A stretch of 64,000 nt of DNA from SZUA-309 sp965232595 (GCA_965232595.1 OZ246983.1:124001-188000), one strand, 5' to 3'; positions 24,790 to 33,988 are shown, numbered from the stretch's first letter. Notes: generated from the letters alone by a model not told the origin. Translations and numbers: made by a program.

Positions 24790-25772
24790 CCTCACTCGTC
24801 ACCGGCAGCGCAGGCCATCTCGGCGAGGCGCTCATGCGCACGCTGCGCGCAGGGGGCGAGGAAGTGGTCGGTCTGGACGTCAAGAATTCTGATTGGACCG
24901 ATCAGGTTGGCGACATCAGCGACAAGCGGCTGGTGCAGCGTCTCATGACAGGCGTGCAGACGGTCTTCCACACGGCCACGCTGCACAAGCCCCACGTTGC
25001 CACCCACTCGAAGCAGCACTTCATCGACACCAACATCAGCGGGACGCTGACCCTGCTGGAGGCGGCGGTGGAAGCCGGCGTCACGGCCTTTATCTTCACC
25101 AGCACCACGAGCGTGTTCGGCAACGCGCTGCGGCCCCCGCCAGGCACCCCGGCCGCCTGGGTCACGGAAGCGGTGGTGCCGGAACCGAAGAACGTCTACG
25201 GCGTGACGAAAACGGCCGCCGAAGATCTGTGCCTGCTGCTGCACCGACAGCGCGGGCTGAACTGCCTGATCCTGCGGACCTCCCGCTTTTTCCCCGAGGA
25301 AGATGACGACCGGGCTCGACGGGACGGCTTTACCGACGAGAACCTGAAGGCGAACGAGTTCCTCTATCGTCGGGTCGACATTCAGGACGTGGTCAGCGCC
25401 CATCTGCTGGCCCGACAGCGCGTCGGCGATATCGGCTTCGGCCGCTACATCATCAGCGCCACCTCGCCGTTCGAGCCGGCCGATCTGGCTCAACTGAACA
25501 GCGACGCGCCAGCGGTGGTGGCGGCCCGGTGCCCAACGTACCAGTCCGTGTACGCGGAGCGTGGCTACCGGATGCTGCCGCAGATCGACCGCGTGTACGT
25601 CAACGCGGCGGCCCGACAGGACCTCGGCTGGGCGCCGCAATGGAGCTTTGCCTCGGTCCTCGAGAGGCTCGGCGCCGGCGAGCCGGTGCTCAGCCCGCTG
25701 GCTGCCGCCATCGGCCGCAAGGGCTACCACGATCGCACCTTCGCCGATGGCCCCTTTCCGGTGGAAGATTGA
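24786..25772 (+). CDS. Extended SDR, NAD-dependent epimerase/dehydratase
   Basis: This 328-residue Rossmann protein starts with GTG in a GTGA overlap with the MFS stop. The cofactor motif is TGSAGHLG (residues 6-13), followed by DVKNSDW as the ribose-binding region. FTSTTSVFG precedes the catalytic YGVTK (Tyr and Lys near residues 139-143). Short extended SDRs of this type act on nucleotide sugars or other carbonyls. The C-terminal HDRTFADGPFPVED is unusual but intact. It may belong functionally with the preceding sugar transporter. The substrate is not assignable. Confidence 0.82.
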   Translation: MTSLVTGSAGHLGEALMRTLRAGGEEVVGLDVKNSDWTDQVGDISDKRLVQRLMTGVQTVFHTATLHKPHVATHSKQHFIDTNISGTLTLLEAAVEAGVTAFIFTSTTSVFGNALRPPPGTPAAWVTEAVVPEPKNVYGVTKTAAEDLCLLLHRQRGLNCLILRTSRFFPEEDDDRARRDGFTDENLKANEFLYRRVDIQDVVSAHLLARQRVGDIGFGRYIISATSPFEPADLAQLNSDAPAVVAARCPTYQSVYAERGYRMLPQIDRVYVNAAARQDLGWAPQWSFASVLERLGAGEPVLSPLAAAIGRKGYHDRTFADGPFPVED

Positions 25773-25831
25773 CGCGGAGCGAGCATCCGCACTACCGTGG
25801 CCCGGTCTGGAACCAGGGAATCAAGGGACTG

Positions 25832-27943
25832 ATGATCATCCTCCGCACGCTGCTGGGGGCGCTGCTTCTGCTCGCAGCCAGCACCGCATTGGCCAGCACA
25901 TGGCCGCAGGAACTCGAGAGTGACGGCGGCGACCTGATCCGCATCTTCCAACCGCAGATCGAAAGCTTCAGCGGCAACACGCTGGAAGCTCGCGCCGCCA
26001 TCTCCATTCAAACCTCGACCACCCCGGGGCCACTGTTCGGCGCCATCTGGATCGTCACCCGGCTGGATACGGATCGGACCAATCGGACCGCCGTGATCCG
26101 GGACATTGATGTCACCGAGGTGCGCCTGGCGGATGCCAGCGAGGCCCAGATGGAAGCCCTTGCGCTCTTTATCGAGGAGAACGTCGAGACCTCGTCCATG
26201 ACCATCTCCCTAGATCAGATTGTCGCCGACCTGGACGGCGCGGAAGGTCAGCGACCAGACGTGGTTCTCAACCACGATCCGCCGAACATCATCCTTTCCA
26301 GGGACCCGGCGCTGCTGGTGATGATCGACGGCGATCCGGTCTTTCAGGCAATCGAAGGCAGCGACTTCGAGCGGGTGGTGAACACGCCCTTTCTGATCGT
26401 GAAGAGCGGCCGCGACCTCTACCTCTACGTGGGCAGCAACGCCTGGTATCGTGGCAGCGATCCGCTCGGGCCCTGGCAGCTCACCAACCGGGTACCCGAT
26501 GAGATCGCCTCCCTGGTGGAACCCGCCGACGACGATCTGGACCTCAGCGACACCCGGATCATCGTCGCCACGGAGCCCACGGAACTGGTGGTGACCGACG
26601 GCGAGCCGAAGTGGGCAGCGGTGGAAGGGATGGACCTGCTGTACCTGGAAAACACCGACAGCCAGGTGTTCCTGGAGCTGTCCAGCCAGCGCTACTACAC
26701 CCTGCTGTCCGGTCGCTGGTACCGCTCCGTGGAGATGCTGGGCGAGATCAGCTGGGACCACGTGCCGAACGACGAGCTGCCGGAAGCGTTCCGGAACATC
26801 CCCGAGGACTCGGTGAACGCACCGGTCCGCAGCCAGATCGCGGGCACTCCAGAGTCCCGGGAAGCGGTGCTGGACAACACCATTCCGCAGACGGCGGCCA
26901 TCGACCGGACCGACGAATCCTTCAGCGTGCAGTACGACGGCGAGCCGGACTTCGCACCCATCGAAGACATTCAGGTGGAGTACGCCCAGAACACCTCTGC
27001 GGCGGTATTCCGCTACGGCAGCACCTACTACGCCTGTGATGACGGGGTCTGGTACAGCTCAACCAGTCCCACCGGCGGCTGGAAGGTGGCCACCGAGGTG
27101 CCTGACGCCATCTACCAGATCCCTGCCGACAATCCGCATTACAACGTAACCTACGTGAAGGTCTACGACGTTACTCCGGAGGTGGTCTACGTCGGCTACA
27201 CGCCGGGGTACTACGGCAGCTACTACTCCTACGGCACCGTCGTGTACGGAACCGGCTGGTACTACCGTCCCTGGTACGGCCCTTACTACTACCCCCGCTA
27301 CCCGACCTGGGGTTTCCACGTGCACTACAACCCCTGGACAGGCTGGAACTTCGGGATCAGCTGGACCAACGGGCCGTTCCGCTTCACCTTTTCGACCGGT
27401 GGCGCCTGGTGGGGAGTGGGTGGCTTCCGGCCCTATCCGCGCCCCTACGTGCGCGGCGGCTACCGGAAGACCAACATCAACGTGAACATCGACAACAGCA
27501 TCAACATCGGCGGCGGCGACCGGCTGCAGAACCGGCCCAGCGTCTACGACAAGCCGGAGAACAGAGCCCGGGTCGCAGAGCGGGCAGAAACCGGCAACCG
27601 CAGGGCGAGGCCGGCCACCGGCGCCGAGAACAACGTGCTGACCGACCGCGCCGGCAACGTCTACCAGCGCGACAACGCCGGCAACTGGCAGCAGCGCGAG
27701 AACGGCGAGTGGAAACAGGCCAGCAACCTGGATCGAAAAAACCAGAGCGCCAGCACCCGACCCGCTACCAGTGACCGCTCTTACGGAGATCGCGGCTCCT
27801 ACGGAGACCGGGCCAGCAGCTATCAGCGCCCCAGCACCAACAACGCAACTCGCCCGCAGCTTGAACGGGACTACCGAGCCCGGCAGAGTGGTGCCGCGCG
27901 AGCCAACTCTTTTCAACATCGCGCACCCGCCCGGCGGCGTTGA
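25832..27943 (+). CDS. Large exported repeat protein with aromatic-rich C-terminal region
   Basis: This is a 703-residue protein. ATG 25832 precedes a clear signal peptide ending at LAS; the upstream frame overlaps the epimerase gene. Three diverged repeats of about 70 residues occur near 157-228, 249-325 and 361-432. Each runs from D-G-x-P-x-F-x-x-I-E through an aromatic strand and WYR or WYS to GPW/GGW and a VPD-type end. Then comes a Tyr/Gly/Trp-rich region (about 445-520) and an Arg/Asn-rich, low-complexity tail. Similar proteins are sometimes annotated as carbohydrate-binding family V/XII. It is probably a periplasmic or surface protein; the function is unknown. Confidence 0.75.
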   Translation: MIILRTLLGALLLLAASTALASTWPQELESDGGDLIRIFQPQIESFSGNTLEARAAISIQTSTTPGPLFGAIWIVTRLDTDRTNRTAVIRDIDVTEVRLADASEAQMEALALFIEENVETSSMTISLDQIVADLDGAEGQRPDVVLNHDPPNIILSRDPALLVMIDGDPVFQAIEGSDFERVVNTPFLIVKSGRDLYLYVGSNAWYRGSDPLGPWQLTNRVPDEIASLVEPADDDLDLSDTRIIVATEPTELVVTDGEPKWAAVEGMDLLYLENTDSQVFLELSSQRYYTLLSGRWYRSVEMLGEISWDHVPNDELPEAFRNIPEDSVNAPVRSQIAGTPESREAVLDNTIPQTAAIDRTDESFSVQYDGEPDFAPIEDIQVEYAQNTSAAVFRYGSTYYACDDGVWYSSTSPTGGWKVATEVPDAIYQIPADNPHYNVTYVKVYDVTPEVVYVGYTPGYYGSYYSYGTVVYGTGWYYRPWYGPYYYPRYPTWGFHVHYNPWTGWNFGISWTNGPFRFTFSTGGAWWGVGGFRPYPRPYVRGGYRKTNINVNIDNSINIGGGDRLQNRPSVYDKPENRARVAERAETGNRRARPATGAENNVLTDRAGNVYQRDNAGNWQQRENGEWKQASNLDRKNQSASTRPATSDRSYGDRGSYGDRASSYQRPSTNNATRPQLERDYRARQSGAARANSFQHRAPARRR

Positions 27944-27960
27944 GCAGCGGGCAGGATATC

Positions 27961-27987
27961 GGGAGGAATGGGAGGAATGGGAGGAAA
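27961..27987 (+). repeat. Three tandem 9-bp units, each a Shine-Dalgarno sequence
   Basis: The unit GGGAGGAAT occurs at 27961, 27970 and 27979 (last unit GGGAGGAAA). The third copy lies at normal spacing from ATG 27992. Each copy carries GGAGG, and in-frame ATGs made by the repeat junctions would add only a few residues. The array may raise ribosome loading or vary in copy number. Confidence 0.8.
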
Positions 27988-27991
27988 CACA

Positions 27992-29140
27992 ATGAACGAC
28001 AACACCCTCAAACCATGGAGCGCGAGCTTGCGTGCCGCGCTGCTCGGCGTTGGCAGCCTGCTGCTGCTCAGCGCTTGCGGTCCGAGCGAGTCAGCTCCGA
28101 CCGAGCCAACCGAACCGGTTGCTGAGACAACTGCAGCACCTGCCACAGCACCCGCCGCCAGCATCGAATCAGAGCTGCTGCCCGGCATCGAGTTCGTGAC
28201 GGTTGAGAGCAACGGCATTCAGATGCGCGTCGCCACCATGGGCGACGGTCCTGCGGTGCTCTTTGCGCACGGCTGGCCCGAGTCCTGGTACTCCTGGCGC
28301 CACCAGATCAAGGCGGTGGCGGACGCCGGCTACCGGGCCATCGCCCCGGACATGCGCGGCTATGGCGAGACGGATGCGCCGGAAGACGTGACCACCTACA
28401 ACCAGGTCAACCTGGCCGCCGACATGGTCGGCATTCTGGACGCGCTCGGCATCGAGACCGCCACCATGGTCGGCCACGACTGGGGCGCGCCGGTGGCGAC
28501 CCACAGTGTGCTGATCTACCCGGAACGCTTCAACGGCCTGGTGCTGATGAGCGTGCCGCACGGCGGCCGCGGCCCGGGCAACCCGATGGACGCTATGCGT
28601 GCGCAGACCGGCGACAACTTCTTCTATATGGTCTACCACAACGAGCCTGGCGGGGTGGCGGAGGCTGAGTACGACAGCGATCCCCGAGGCTTCCTGAGCC
28701 GCATCTACCTCTCGCCGGACTCACCGAGAGAGCCGCCAGAGGTCACCGATCCGAAGCGCGCCGCCGGCGGCTGGATACCGCGCCTCGGCGCGCCCAAAGG
28801 CCTGCCGGGCTGGCTCCGCCAGGAAGATCTCGACTACTACGTCAGCCAGTTCGAGAAGGCCGGCTTCCGCGGCGGCGTGAACTACTACCGCAACTTCGGC
28901 CTCAGCTGGGAGCTGACCGCCGATCTCGATCAGACCGTGCAGGTTCCGGCACTGTTCATTGCCGGCGACAAGGACCTGGTGATCGGTGGCGCAACCGCGG
29001 ACCAGCTGCGCGCCATGATGGCAGGTACGGTGCCGCAGCTGACCGATGTGGTTCTGCTGCCGGGGATCGGCCACTGGGTGCAGCAGGAGGCGCCGGAAGA
29101 GACCAACGCGGCGCTGCTGGCCTTCCTGCAGACGCTGTAG
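27992..29140 (+). CDS. Lipid-anchored epoxide hydrolase
   Basis: This 382-residue alpha/beta-hydrolase is preceded by a lipoprotein signal: hydrophobic segment to lipobox LLSAC with Cys29, then a Thr/Pro/Ala-rich linker to about residue 60. The epoxide-hydrolase set is intact: oxyanion HGWP (93-96), nucleophile Asp163 in GHDWGAP, an acid near GDKDLV (about 331) and His361 in GIGHWV. Epoxide hydrolases are usually soluble cytoplasmic enzymes, so a lipoprotein form points to an envelope role against epoxides or an extracytoplasmic substrate. Fluoroacetate or haloalkane dehalogenation is less likely but possible. Three stacked ribosome sites precede it. Confidence 0.87.
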   Translation: MNDNTLKPWSASLRAALLGVGSLLLLSACGPSESAPTEPTEPVAETTAAPATAPAASIESELLPGIEFVTVESNGIQMRVATMGDGPAVLFAHGWPESWYSWRHQIKAVADAGYRAIAPDMRGYGETDAPEDVTTYNQVNLAADMVGILDALGIETATMVGHDWGAPVATHSVLIYPERFNGLVLMSVPHGGRGPGNPMDAMRAQTGDNFFYMVYHNEPGGVAEAEYDSDPRGFLSRIYLSPDSPREPPEVTDPKRAAGGWIPRLGAPKGLPGWLRQEDLDYYVSQFEKAGFRGGVNYYRNFGLSWELTADLDQTVQVPALFIAGDKDLVIGGATADQLRAMMAGTVPQLTDVVLLPGIGHWVQQEAPEETNAALLAFLQTL

Positions 29141-29172
29141 CACCCGGCAACAGTGCAATAAGGCACACACTT

Positions 29173-29198
29173 CGGGCCGATCTCACGATTTCGGCCCG
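29173..29198. terminator. Inverted repeat after the epoxide hydrolase gene
   Basis: CGGGCCGA and TCGGCCCG form an 8-bp stem with a 10-nt loop, 32 bp after the epoxide hydrolase stop. No U-run follows, so it is either a factor-assisted terminator or an operator for the following globin-fusion gene. Confidence 0.35.
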
Positions 29199-29288
29199 AT
29201 CTGCTCGCAATACCACGCTGAGCACAACGGTTCCGCAAACGATCCGACCGCATGCTGCCCGCCACTGACTTGATAGTGGATTCGAACA

Positions 29289-30413
29289 ATGCGGTCTTTC
29301 GATTTTGTGGAACGTTTTGCCGTCGTCCTGCTCGTCGCCGGGATGGGTATGTTCATCTGGGGCTGGTCCATCGAGCCGCCCGGCAGCCTGATGGAGGCGG
29401 TGTCCGGCGCTTACTCGGACTGGAGCCCGGGCCTGGTGGTGGACGGCCTGCTGCTGCTCGTGATCAACCGGGTGCTGCGTAACAACGAGCGCACGCGCAT
29501 TCTCGGCCAGGTGGGCAGCCTGTCGAACGAGTTCTCCCTGGACGCGGTGCGCCGCGCACAGGAAGAAGGTTGGGACAAGAACGGCGCCATGGCAGGACGC
29601 AGCTACGCGAAGGCTCGCCTCGCGCGCGCCGATCTTTCCGGGGCTGTGCTCCGGGGCAGCGATTTCAGCTTCGCCGATCTCAGCGGCGTCGACTTCATGC
29701 ATGCGGATCTGCGCGAAGCGGACTTCACCGGCGCCAACCTGAATGGCGCCGACCTGCGCTGGGCAGATCTGCGCGGCGCCAGCCTGCGCTGGGCAGACCT
29801 GACCGCCGCCGAGATCGACGGCGCCCATCTCGATGGCGTGGATGCCAGCTCCGCCTGCATCGAGGCGTACCATCAGGACCACGCAGAGCTTGCCGGCGCG
29901 GTGGTCGGCGGTTATCTGTCGGACCAGCAGCAGCAGCTCCTGAAAGAGAACTTCGAGGCGCTGGTCGCTGAAGGTGAGGCGGTCATTCGCAGCTTCTATG
30001 AGCGGCTGTTCAGCGTGGCGCCGGAAGTCCGAGGCATGTTCAGCGACAACATGGATCGTCAGGTGCGCAAGTTCCTGCAGAGCCTGCATGTGATCGTTTC
30101 CAGCCTGGGCTGCACGGAGAAAGCGGTACCGATGCTGAAGCGCCTGGGCGAGCGGCACCGGGACTACGGCGTGACGCCGGATCATTACCCCATCGTTGGC
30201 GGCGTGCTGATCGAGACCCTGGAGCGCGCTCTGGGGGATGACTTCACTCAGGAAGCCAGAGCAGCCTGGGCAGACGCGTTCGCGCAGATCGCAGCGATTA
30301 TGAGCGCGGAACCGGAGGCGCCGATCCCCGAAACGAACGGCCCTGCAGAAAAACCGGCAGCCGAGGAACGGGTTGTCCGCTTCCCGCAGCAGGCGGCCAA
30401 CGATGCGGCGTGA
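29289..30413 (+). CDS. Membrane-anchored pentapeptide-repeat protein fused to a flavohaemoglobin-like globin
   Basis: This 374-residue protein has an unusual order of parts. Two hydrophobic segments (about 8-27 and 47-62) are followed by a basic/helical linker. Fifteen consecutive A(D/N)Lxx-type pentapeptides span 111-185, a right-handed beta-helix. A globin domain occupies about 209-339, then an acidic/Pro-rich tail. The globin keeps B10 Tyr237 (SFYERLF), CD1 Phe251, E7-like Gln258 and proximal His290 (GERHRDYGV), followed by HYPIVGG as in flavohaemoglobins. The reductase domain is absent. With both helices in the membrane, the repeat and globin should face the cytoplasm. It could be an oxygen/NO sensor or a tethered dioxygenase. 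Confidence 0.88.
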   Translation: MRSFDFVERFAVVLLVAGMGMFIWGWSIEPPGSLMEAVSGAYSDWSPGLVVDGLLLLVINRVLRNNERTRILGQVGSLSNEFSLDAVRRAQEEGWDKNGAMAGRSYAKARLARADLSGAVLRGSDFSFADLSGVDFMHADLREADFTGANLNGADLRWADLRGASLRWADLTAAEIDGAHLDGVDASSACIEAYHQDHAELAGAVVGGYLSDQQQQLLKENFEALVAEGEAVIRSFYERLFSVAPEVRGMFSDNMDRQVRKFLQSLHVIVSSLGCTEKAVPMLKRLGERHRDYGVTPDHYPIVGGVLIETLERALGDDFTQEARAAWADAFAQIAAIMSAEPEAPIPETNGPAEKPAAEERVVRFPQQAANDAA

Positions 30414-30433
30414 GGCTGGGAAGCCTCAGGCAG

Positions 30434-31657
30434 TCAGATGGCGCCCTTGAGGCGGAACCCGGCCACCCAGATCTCATCCTGGCGCGGGTTCAACGCCGGA
30501 TTGACGATGAGCTGGAGGTTCGGCGTCACCTCCAGGTGCTTGCCGATCTTCCAGCGGAAGTAGACCTCCCCCACGTACTGGTCGTTCAACGATCCGCCGT
30601 AAGTGTCTTCGTTCGGCCGACCCCAGTGCCCGGCGAAGCCCAGCACGTTGCCCCGACCGGTCTGAAAGCCGGCCCCGGCACTGATCGCCAGCTCAAGCAG
30701 GCTGCCCCCTTCGTCCGCATAGCCGGCGCGGACGAACGGCATCCAGCGCTCACCCACCCAGGTGTTCCAGGAGAAGTTGGCACCCCAACCGCTGGGCGTG
30801 CCTGCCGCATCCCGTTTGTCCACGTGCCAGAGAGTCACGTGCAGGTTGTCCAGGTAGATCCGTTCCTGGGACGAGGTCATGCCGAGCTCTATCGAGGTGA
30901 AGTACTCATTGTCCTCAAAAAAGCTCTCTACCGTGTCGCCGAGGTCAGTTGGGTCCGCATTGGTGTCCGTCAGGCCGGCGATCAGGAAGGTGCGCTCGGT
31001 GAGCATGGAGCCGAAGGCTACCCCGAGGGTTGCGTCGTTTGGAATCGGGATGGTCTGGGTGCCGGTAGAGAACGCAAAGTTCGAGAACCCGGTCCAGGGG
31101 CTCGCCAGCGCGTAGACATCCAGGTAGTCGGTGGCGTCGAGAAAGCCTGCCAGGAGCGTTGACCGTCCCTGATTCAGCCGCTGCCGCCAGTAGAGGTTGG
31201 TGAAGCGGAACTTCTCGTTTGAAAACGGCGGCGCGATCAGCCCGGCATAGCCGAGCTCGCCGGCCAGTGCCTGCGGCGGGATGTCTCCCGTGCGGTGCCG
31301 ATGCTCCATCTTCCAGACCAGCGCTCCGGAGTTCGCTTCGCCTCGATTCAGCAGCTCCCAGCTACCGTAGAAGCGGACCATGCCGCCCCAGGCGTTGTCC
31401 TCACCAAGGCTATCGCTGGCGACGAAGGCATTGGTGGTGTAGTCCAGGCCAAGCGACAGGCCCTGCTCCTCCCGCAGACGCGCTTTCCAATCGTTGAACG
31501 GATCGAGATCCAGGAGGTTCTCAACCGCATCCGGGCTGCCGAAACCGGGTTGGCTAGACTCCGCAGCCTGCGCCGCAACTGCTGAGATGCTGACGCATGC
31601 GATGAGCAGCCAGGTCCGAAACGGCCGCAGCGCCAGCTGAGCAAACTTCCGCGCCAC
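30434..31657 (-). CDS. OprB-family carbohydrate porin
   Basis: This 407-residue outer-membrane barrel has a Sec signal (about residues 1-32, AQA-AE). OprB features include GLSLGLDYTTNAF at the mature start, alternating aromatic strands and the C-terminal block TPNLQLIVNPALNPRQDE, ending in FRLKGAI. OprB porins pass glucose and other carbohydrates. The gene lies 5 bp downstream of the amidohydrolase on the same strand, so the two form an operon. The substrate of this porin is not deducible. Confidence 0.88.
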   Translation of the reverse strand: MARKFAQLALRPFRTWLLIACVSISAVAAQAAESSQPGFGSPDAVENLLDLDPFNDWKARLREEQGLSLGLDYTTNAFVASDSLGEDNAWGGMVRFYGSWELLNRGEANSGALVWKMEHRHRTGDIPPQALAGELGYAGLIAPPFSNEKFRFTNLYWRQRLNQGRSTLLAGFLDATDYLDVYALASPWTGFSNFAFSTGTQTIPIPNDATLGVAFGSMLTERTFLIAGLTDTNADPTDLGDTVESFFEDNEYFTSIELGMTSSQERIYLDNLHVTLWHVDKRDAAGTPSGWGANFSWNTWVGERWMPFVRAGYADEGGSLLELAISAGAGFQTGRGNVLGFAGHWGRPNEDTYGGSLNDQYVGEVYFRWKIGKHLEVTPNLQLIVNPALNPRQDEIWVAGFRLKGAI

Positions 31658-31662
31658 AGGGA

Positions 31663-33123
31663 TTAGCTACCAGGCACGTAGTCCCGGAGGATGCCCTCGA
31701 ACTGCATCGACGGGAAGCTGACTGCTTCCTCCGAGAGACGACCATCAATCTCGTTGCGATAGATCCGACCACTCTTCATCACCAGGTGGATGCTCGGGAT
31801 CGGCTTAAACTCCGGCTCTGCGTCGAACCAGAGTTCTGTGCCGCCGATCACCCCGATGTCTTCCAACGGATTGCCGTCCACCAACAGCAGATCGGCGTAC
31901 GCACCTTCCTCGATCACGCCAAGCGGGCCTTCCTGGTAGGGATTACGCGCACCCGACATCGCCAGCATCTCACCGGCAGTCGATGTCAGCTGCTTCAACA
32001 CCTCGTAGTTGCTCCCGAAAGCCTGGGTTCGCCACCAGAGCTCGTAACGGCGCGCTCTCTCTGCATCCGAGAACTCCCCGACGTAGTCCGACGCAAACAC
32101 CACCTTTACCTTGTTCTTCAACAGCCGCTCGCCGAAATCGCCAAATTCCTCCTGCATCCTGGCGATCATCGGCAGCTTCGCCGCCGGCATGAGCGGATTC
32201 TTGGCCAGGTCCGGTGACAGGCCCCACATCTGCGGCACGACATAGCCACCTTCTTTGGCGATTCGTTTCATCGTCTGGTCGGAGATGAAGAATCCGTGCT
32301 CGAATGTCTTTACCCCACAATCCAGCAGTCGGCCAACCGCTCGGTCGTTGAACGTATGCGCACCAACGTAAGTTCCCCAGTCTTTCGCAGCTTCGACCAC
32401 CGCGCAGATCTCATCGACCGAGTACTGGGTTGTATCAATCGGGTCGAAACGGGATGAACCGCCACCGCCGCCCATGATCTTGATCTGGGTGGCGCCGTTC
32501 CGCAGGTTCAGCCGCGTGGCTTTCAGGACCTCAGGAACACCATCGGCGACGTTGCCGATACCCATCCGCTCGAAGTTCGAAAGGTCACCGGCATCGCGGG
32601 CGCTGAAACCTGGATCCGCCCGGTCCCGGAAATCTCCGTGGCCCGAGGTCTGAGAGATGAAGCCGCCGGAGGGGTAAAGCCTGGGGCCGATTACGCGCCC
32701 TTGATCCACCGCTCTTGCCAATCCGAAGGTCGGGCCACCCATATCCCTGACCGTGGTGAACCCGTCGATCAGAAATCGCTTCATCACTATCGTAGCGTTG
32801 TAAGAAATGTCCGTGATGTCCAGGTTGGTTTCCACCACGTTGAAGTTCTGGTTGATCATCACGTGGGCATGGCCATCGATCAGGCCCGGCATCAGCGTCC
32901 GACCACCCCCTTCGATCACCTGCGCCCCCTCAGCAGCGATCGGCTCGGCAGAGATGGTCTTTATCAGGTTGCCCTCCACCAGTACGTGCATCCCAGCCTG
33001 GAGCTCAGCGGACGTGCCGTCGAAGACGTTGACGTCGGTGATGAGCACGCGATGGGCAGGCTCCGCCGACTGCAGCATCGCCGCGGGGAGCAACAGGAGC
33101 GTTAGCAGCAGCAGACGACTCAT
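31663..33123 (-). CDS. Exported amidohydrolase (imidazolonepropionase/Xaa-Pro-dipeptidase-like)
   Basis: This is a 486-residue metallo-amidohydrolase. I choose ATG 33123 because GAGGAAT lies in front of it and a clean signal peptide follows (ending MLQSAE); in-frame starts at 33135 and a TTG at 33150 are alternatives. Metal ligands fit the family: HAH in GLIDGHAHV, a possible carboxylated Lys in QIKIMGG, His in VGAHTF and FEHGF, and Asp in FASDYVGE. The sequence resembles periplasmic dipeptidase or organophosphate-hydrolase-like members that cleave peptidyl or amide bonds. Operon with an OprB porin suggests that its products or substrates cross the outer membrane. Confidence 0.85.
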   Translation of the reverse strand: MSRLLLLTLLLLPAAMLQSAEPAHRVLITDVNVFDGTSAELQAGMHVLVEGNLIKTISAEPIAAEGAQVIEGGGRTLMPGLIDGHAHVMINQNFNVVETNLDITDISYNATIVMKRFLIDGFTTVRDMGGPTFGLARAVDQGRVIGPRLYPSGGFISQTSGHGDFRDRADPGFSARDAGDLSNFERMGIGNVADGVPEVLKATRLNLRNGATQIKIMGGGGGSSRFDPIDTTQYSVDEICAVVEAAKDWGTYVGAHTFNDRAVGRLLDCGVKTFEHGFFISDQTMKRIAKEGGYVVPQMWGLSPDLAKNPLMPAAKLPMIARMQEEFGDFGERLLKNKVKVVFASDYVGEFSDAERARRYELWWRTQAFGSNYEVLKQLTSTAGEMLAMSGARNPYQEGPLGVIEEGAYADLLLVDGNPLEDIGVIGGTELWFDAEPEFKPIPSIHLVMKSGRIYRNEIDGRLSEEAVSFPSMQFEGILRDYVPGS

Positions 33124-33268
33124 GGGATTCCTCATCTTTCTATTCAGCAATTTCTAGAGGCAGCCGCGAAGCCTCCCGATCACCGGTCAACGGCGTGTGA
33201 AGGTTCGTCCTTGCCATTCCTGCGGACTTTAGCCATTTTCCTACCTTCACCCAACCACCCCGCACAGA

Positions 33269-33979
33269 ATGAAACCAGAGCTTTCCGACCTCGAAGCCCG
33301 CGTCATCGGCTGCCTGATGGAGAAATCGGTGGTCACGCCGGACCAGTACCCGATGACGCTGAACGCCCTGGCCAACGCCTGCAACCAGAAGTCCTCCCGG
33401 GAACCGGTGATGAATCTGGAGCCAGGCGAAGTGCTGCATACCCTGCGCGGCCTGCAGGACAAACATCTGGTGAGGGTGGAGGAGAACTTCAAGACTCAGG
33501 TCGAGAAGTTCACCCATCGCCTCTGCAACACGCCGTTCTCCGACTACGAGTTCGATCCTGCGCAGTTCGCCGTCATGACCGTGCTGTTGCTCCGCGGCCC
33601 GCGGACGCCGGGGGAGCTGAAGGCGAACGTCGGGCGGCTGCACAGCTTCGCGGACAATTCCGAAGTGCAGGAAACGCTGAACTCTCTGATGGAGCGGGAA
33701 GGTGGGCCGGTGGTGGTGCAGTTGCCGCGAACCCCGGGGCGGCGGGACAACGAGTACGCCCACCTGTTATCCGGGCCCGTTGCCGCGGCGGCGCCAGCGG
33801 CGGCCAGCCAGCCCGACCGGCCGACCGAGTCGTTCCAGCCGACCGTTGCAGCCACCCCCACGACAGCCGCTGCTGCGAACCCTTCAGACATGGAAGACCG
33901 GCTGGCTGCCCTCGAGTCCGAGGTGGCGACTCTGAAAGCCGCCCTGGCTGCCGTGAAGGGCGAGCTGGATATCGACTAG
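33269..33979 (+). CDS. yceH: YceH / UPF0502 (DUF480) family protein
   Basis: This is a 236-residue cytoplasmic protein. The conserved opening LSDLEARVIGCLMEKSVVTPDQYPMTLNAL (seen at residues 5-35) and the second half LRGPRTPGELKANVGRLHSF form tandem winged-helix domains. A linker rich in Pro/Ala/Thr and a short C-terminal coiled coil (MEDRLAALESEVATL) complete the usual architecture. The function in the family is not established; DNA binding is a structural inference. Widespread in gammaproteobacteria, it supports that assignment. The ATG has only a weak ribosome site. Confidence 0.9.
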   Translation: MKPELSDLEARVIGCLMEKSVVTPDQYPMTLNALANACNQKSSREPVMNLEPGEVLHTLRGLQDKHLVRVEENFKTQVEKFTHRLCNTPFSDYEFDPAQFAVMTVLLLRGPRTPGELKANVGRLHSFADNSEVQETLNSLMEREGGPVVVQLPRTPGRRDNEYAHLLSGPVAAAAPAAASQPDRPTESFQPTVAATPTTAAAANPSDMEDRLAALESEVATLKAALAAVKGELDID

Positions 33980-33988
33980 CCGTGCCGA

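Noticed and set aside
29262..29290. Reverse-strand TTCGAATCC resembling a tRNA T-loop
   Set aside because: The flanking arms do not pair as a T-stem and no acceptor, D or anticodon arms are found in the region.
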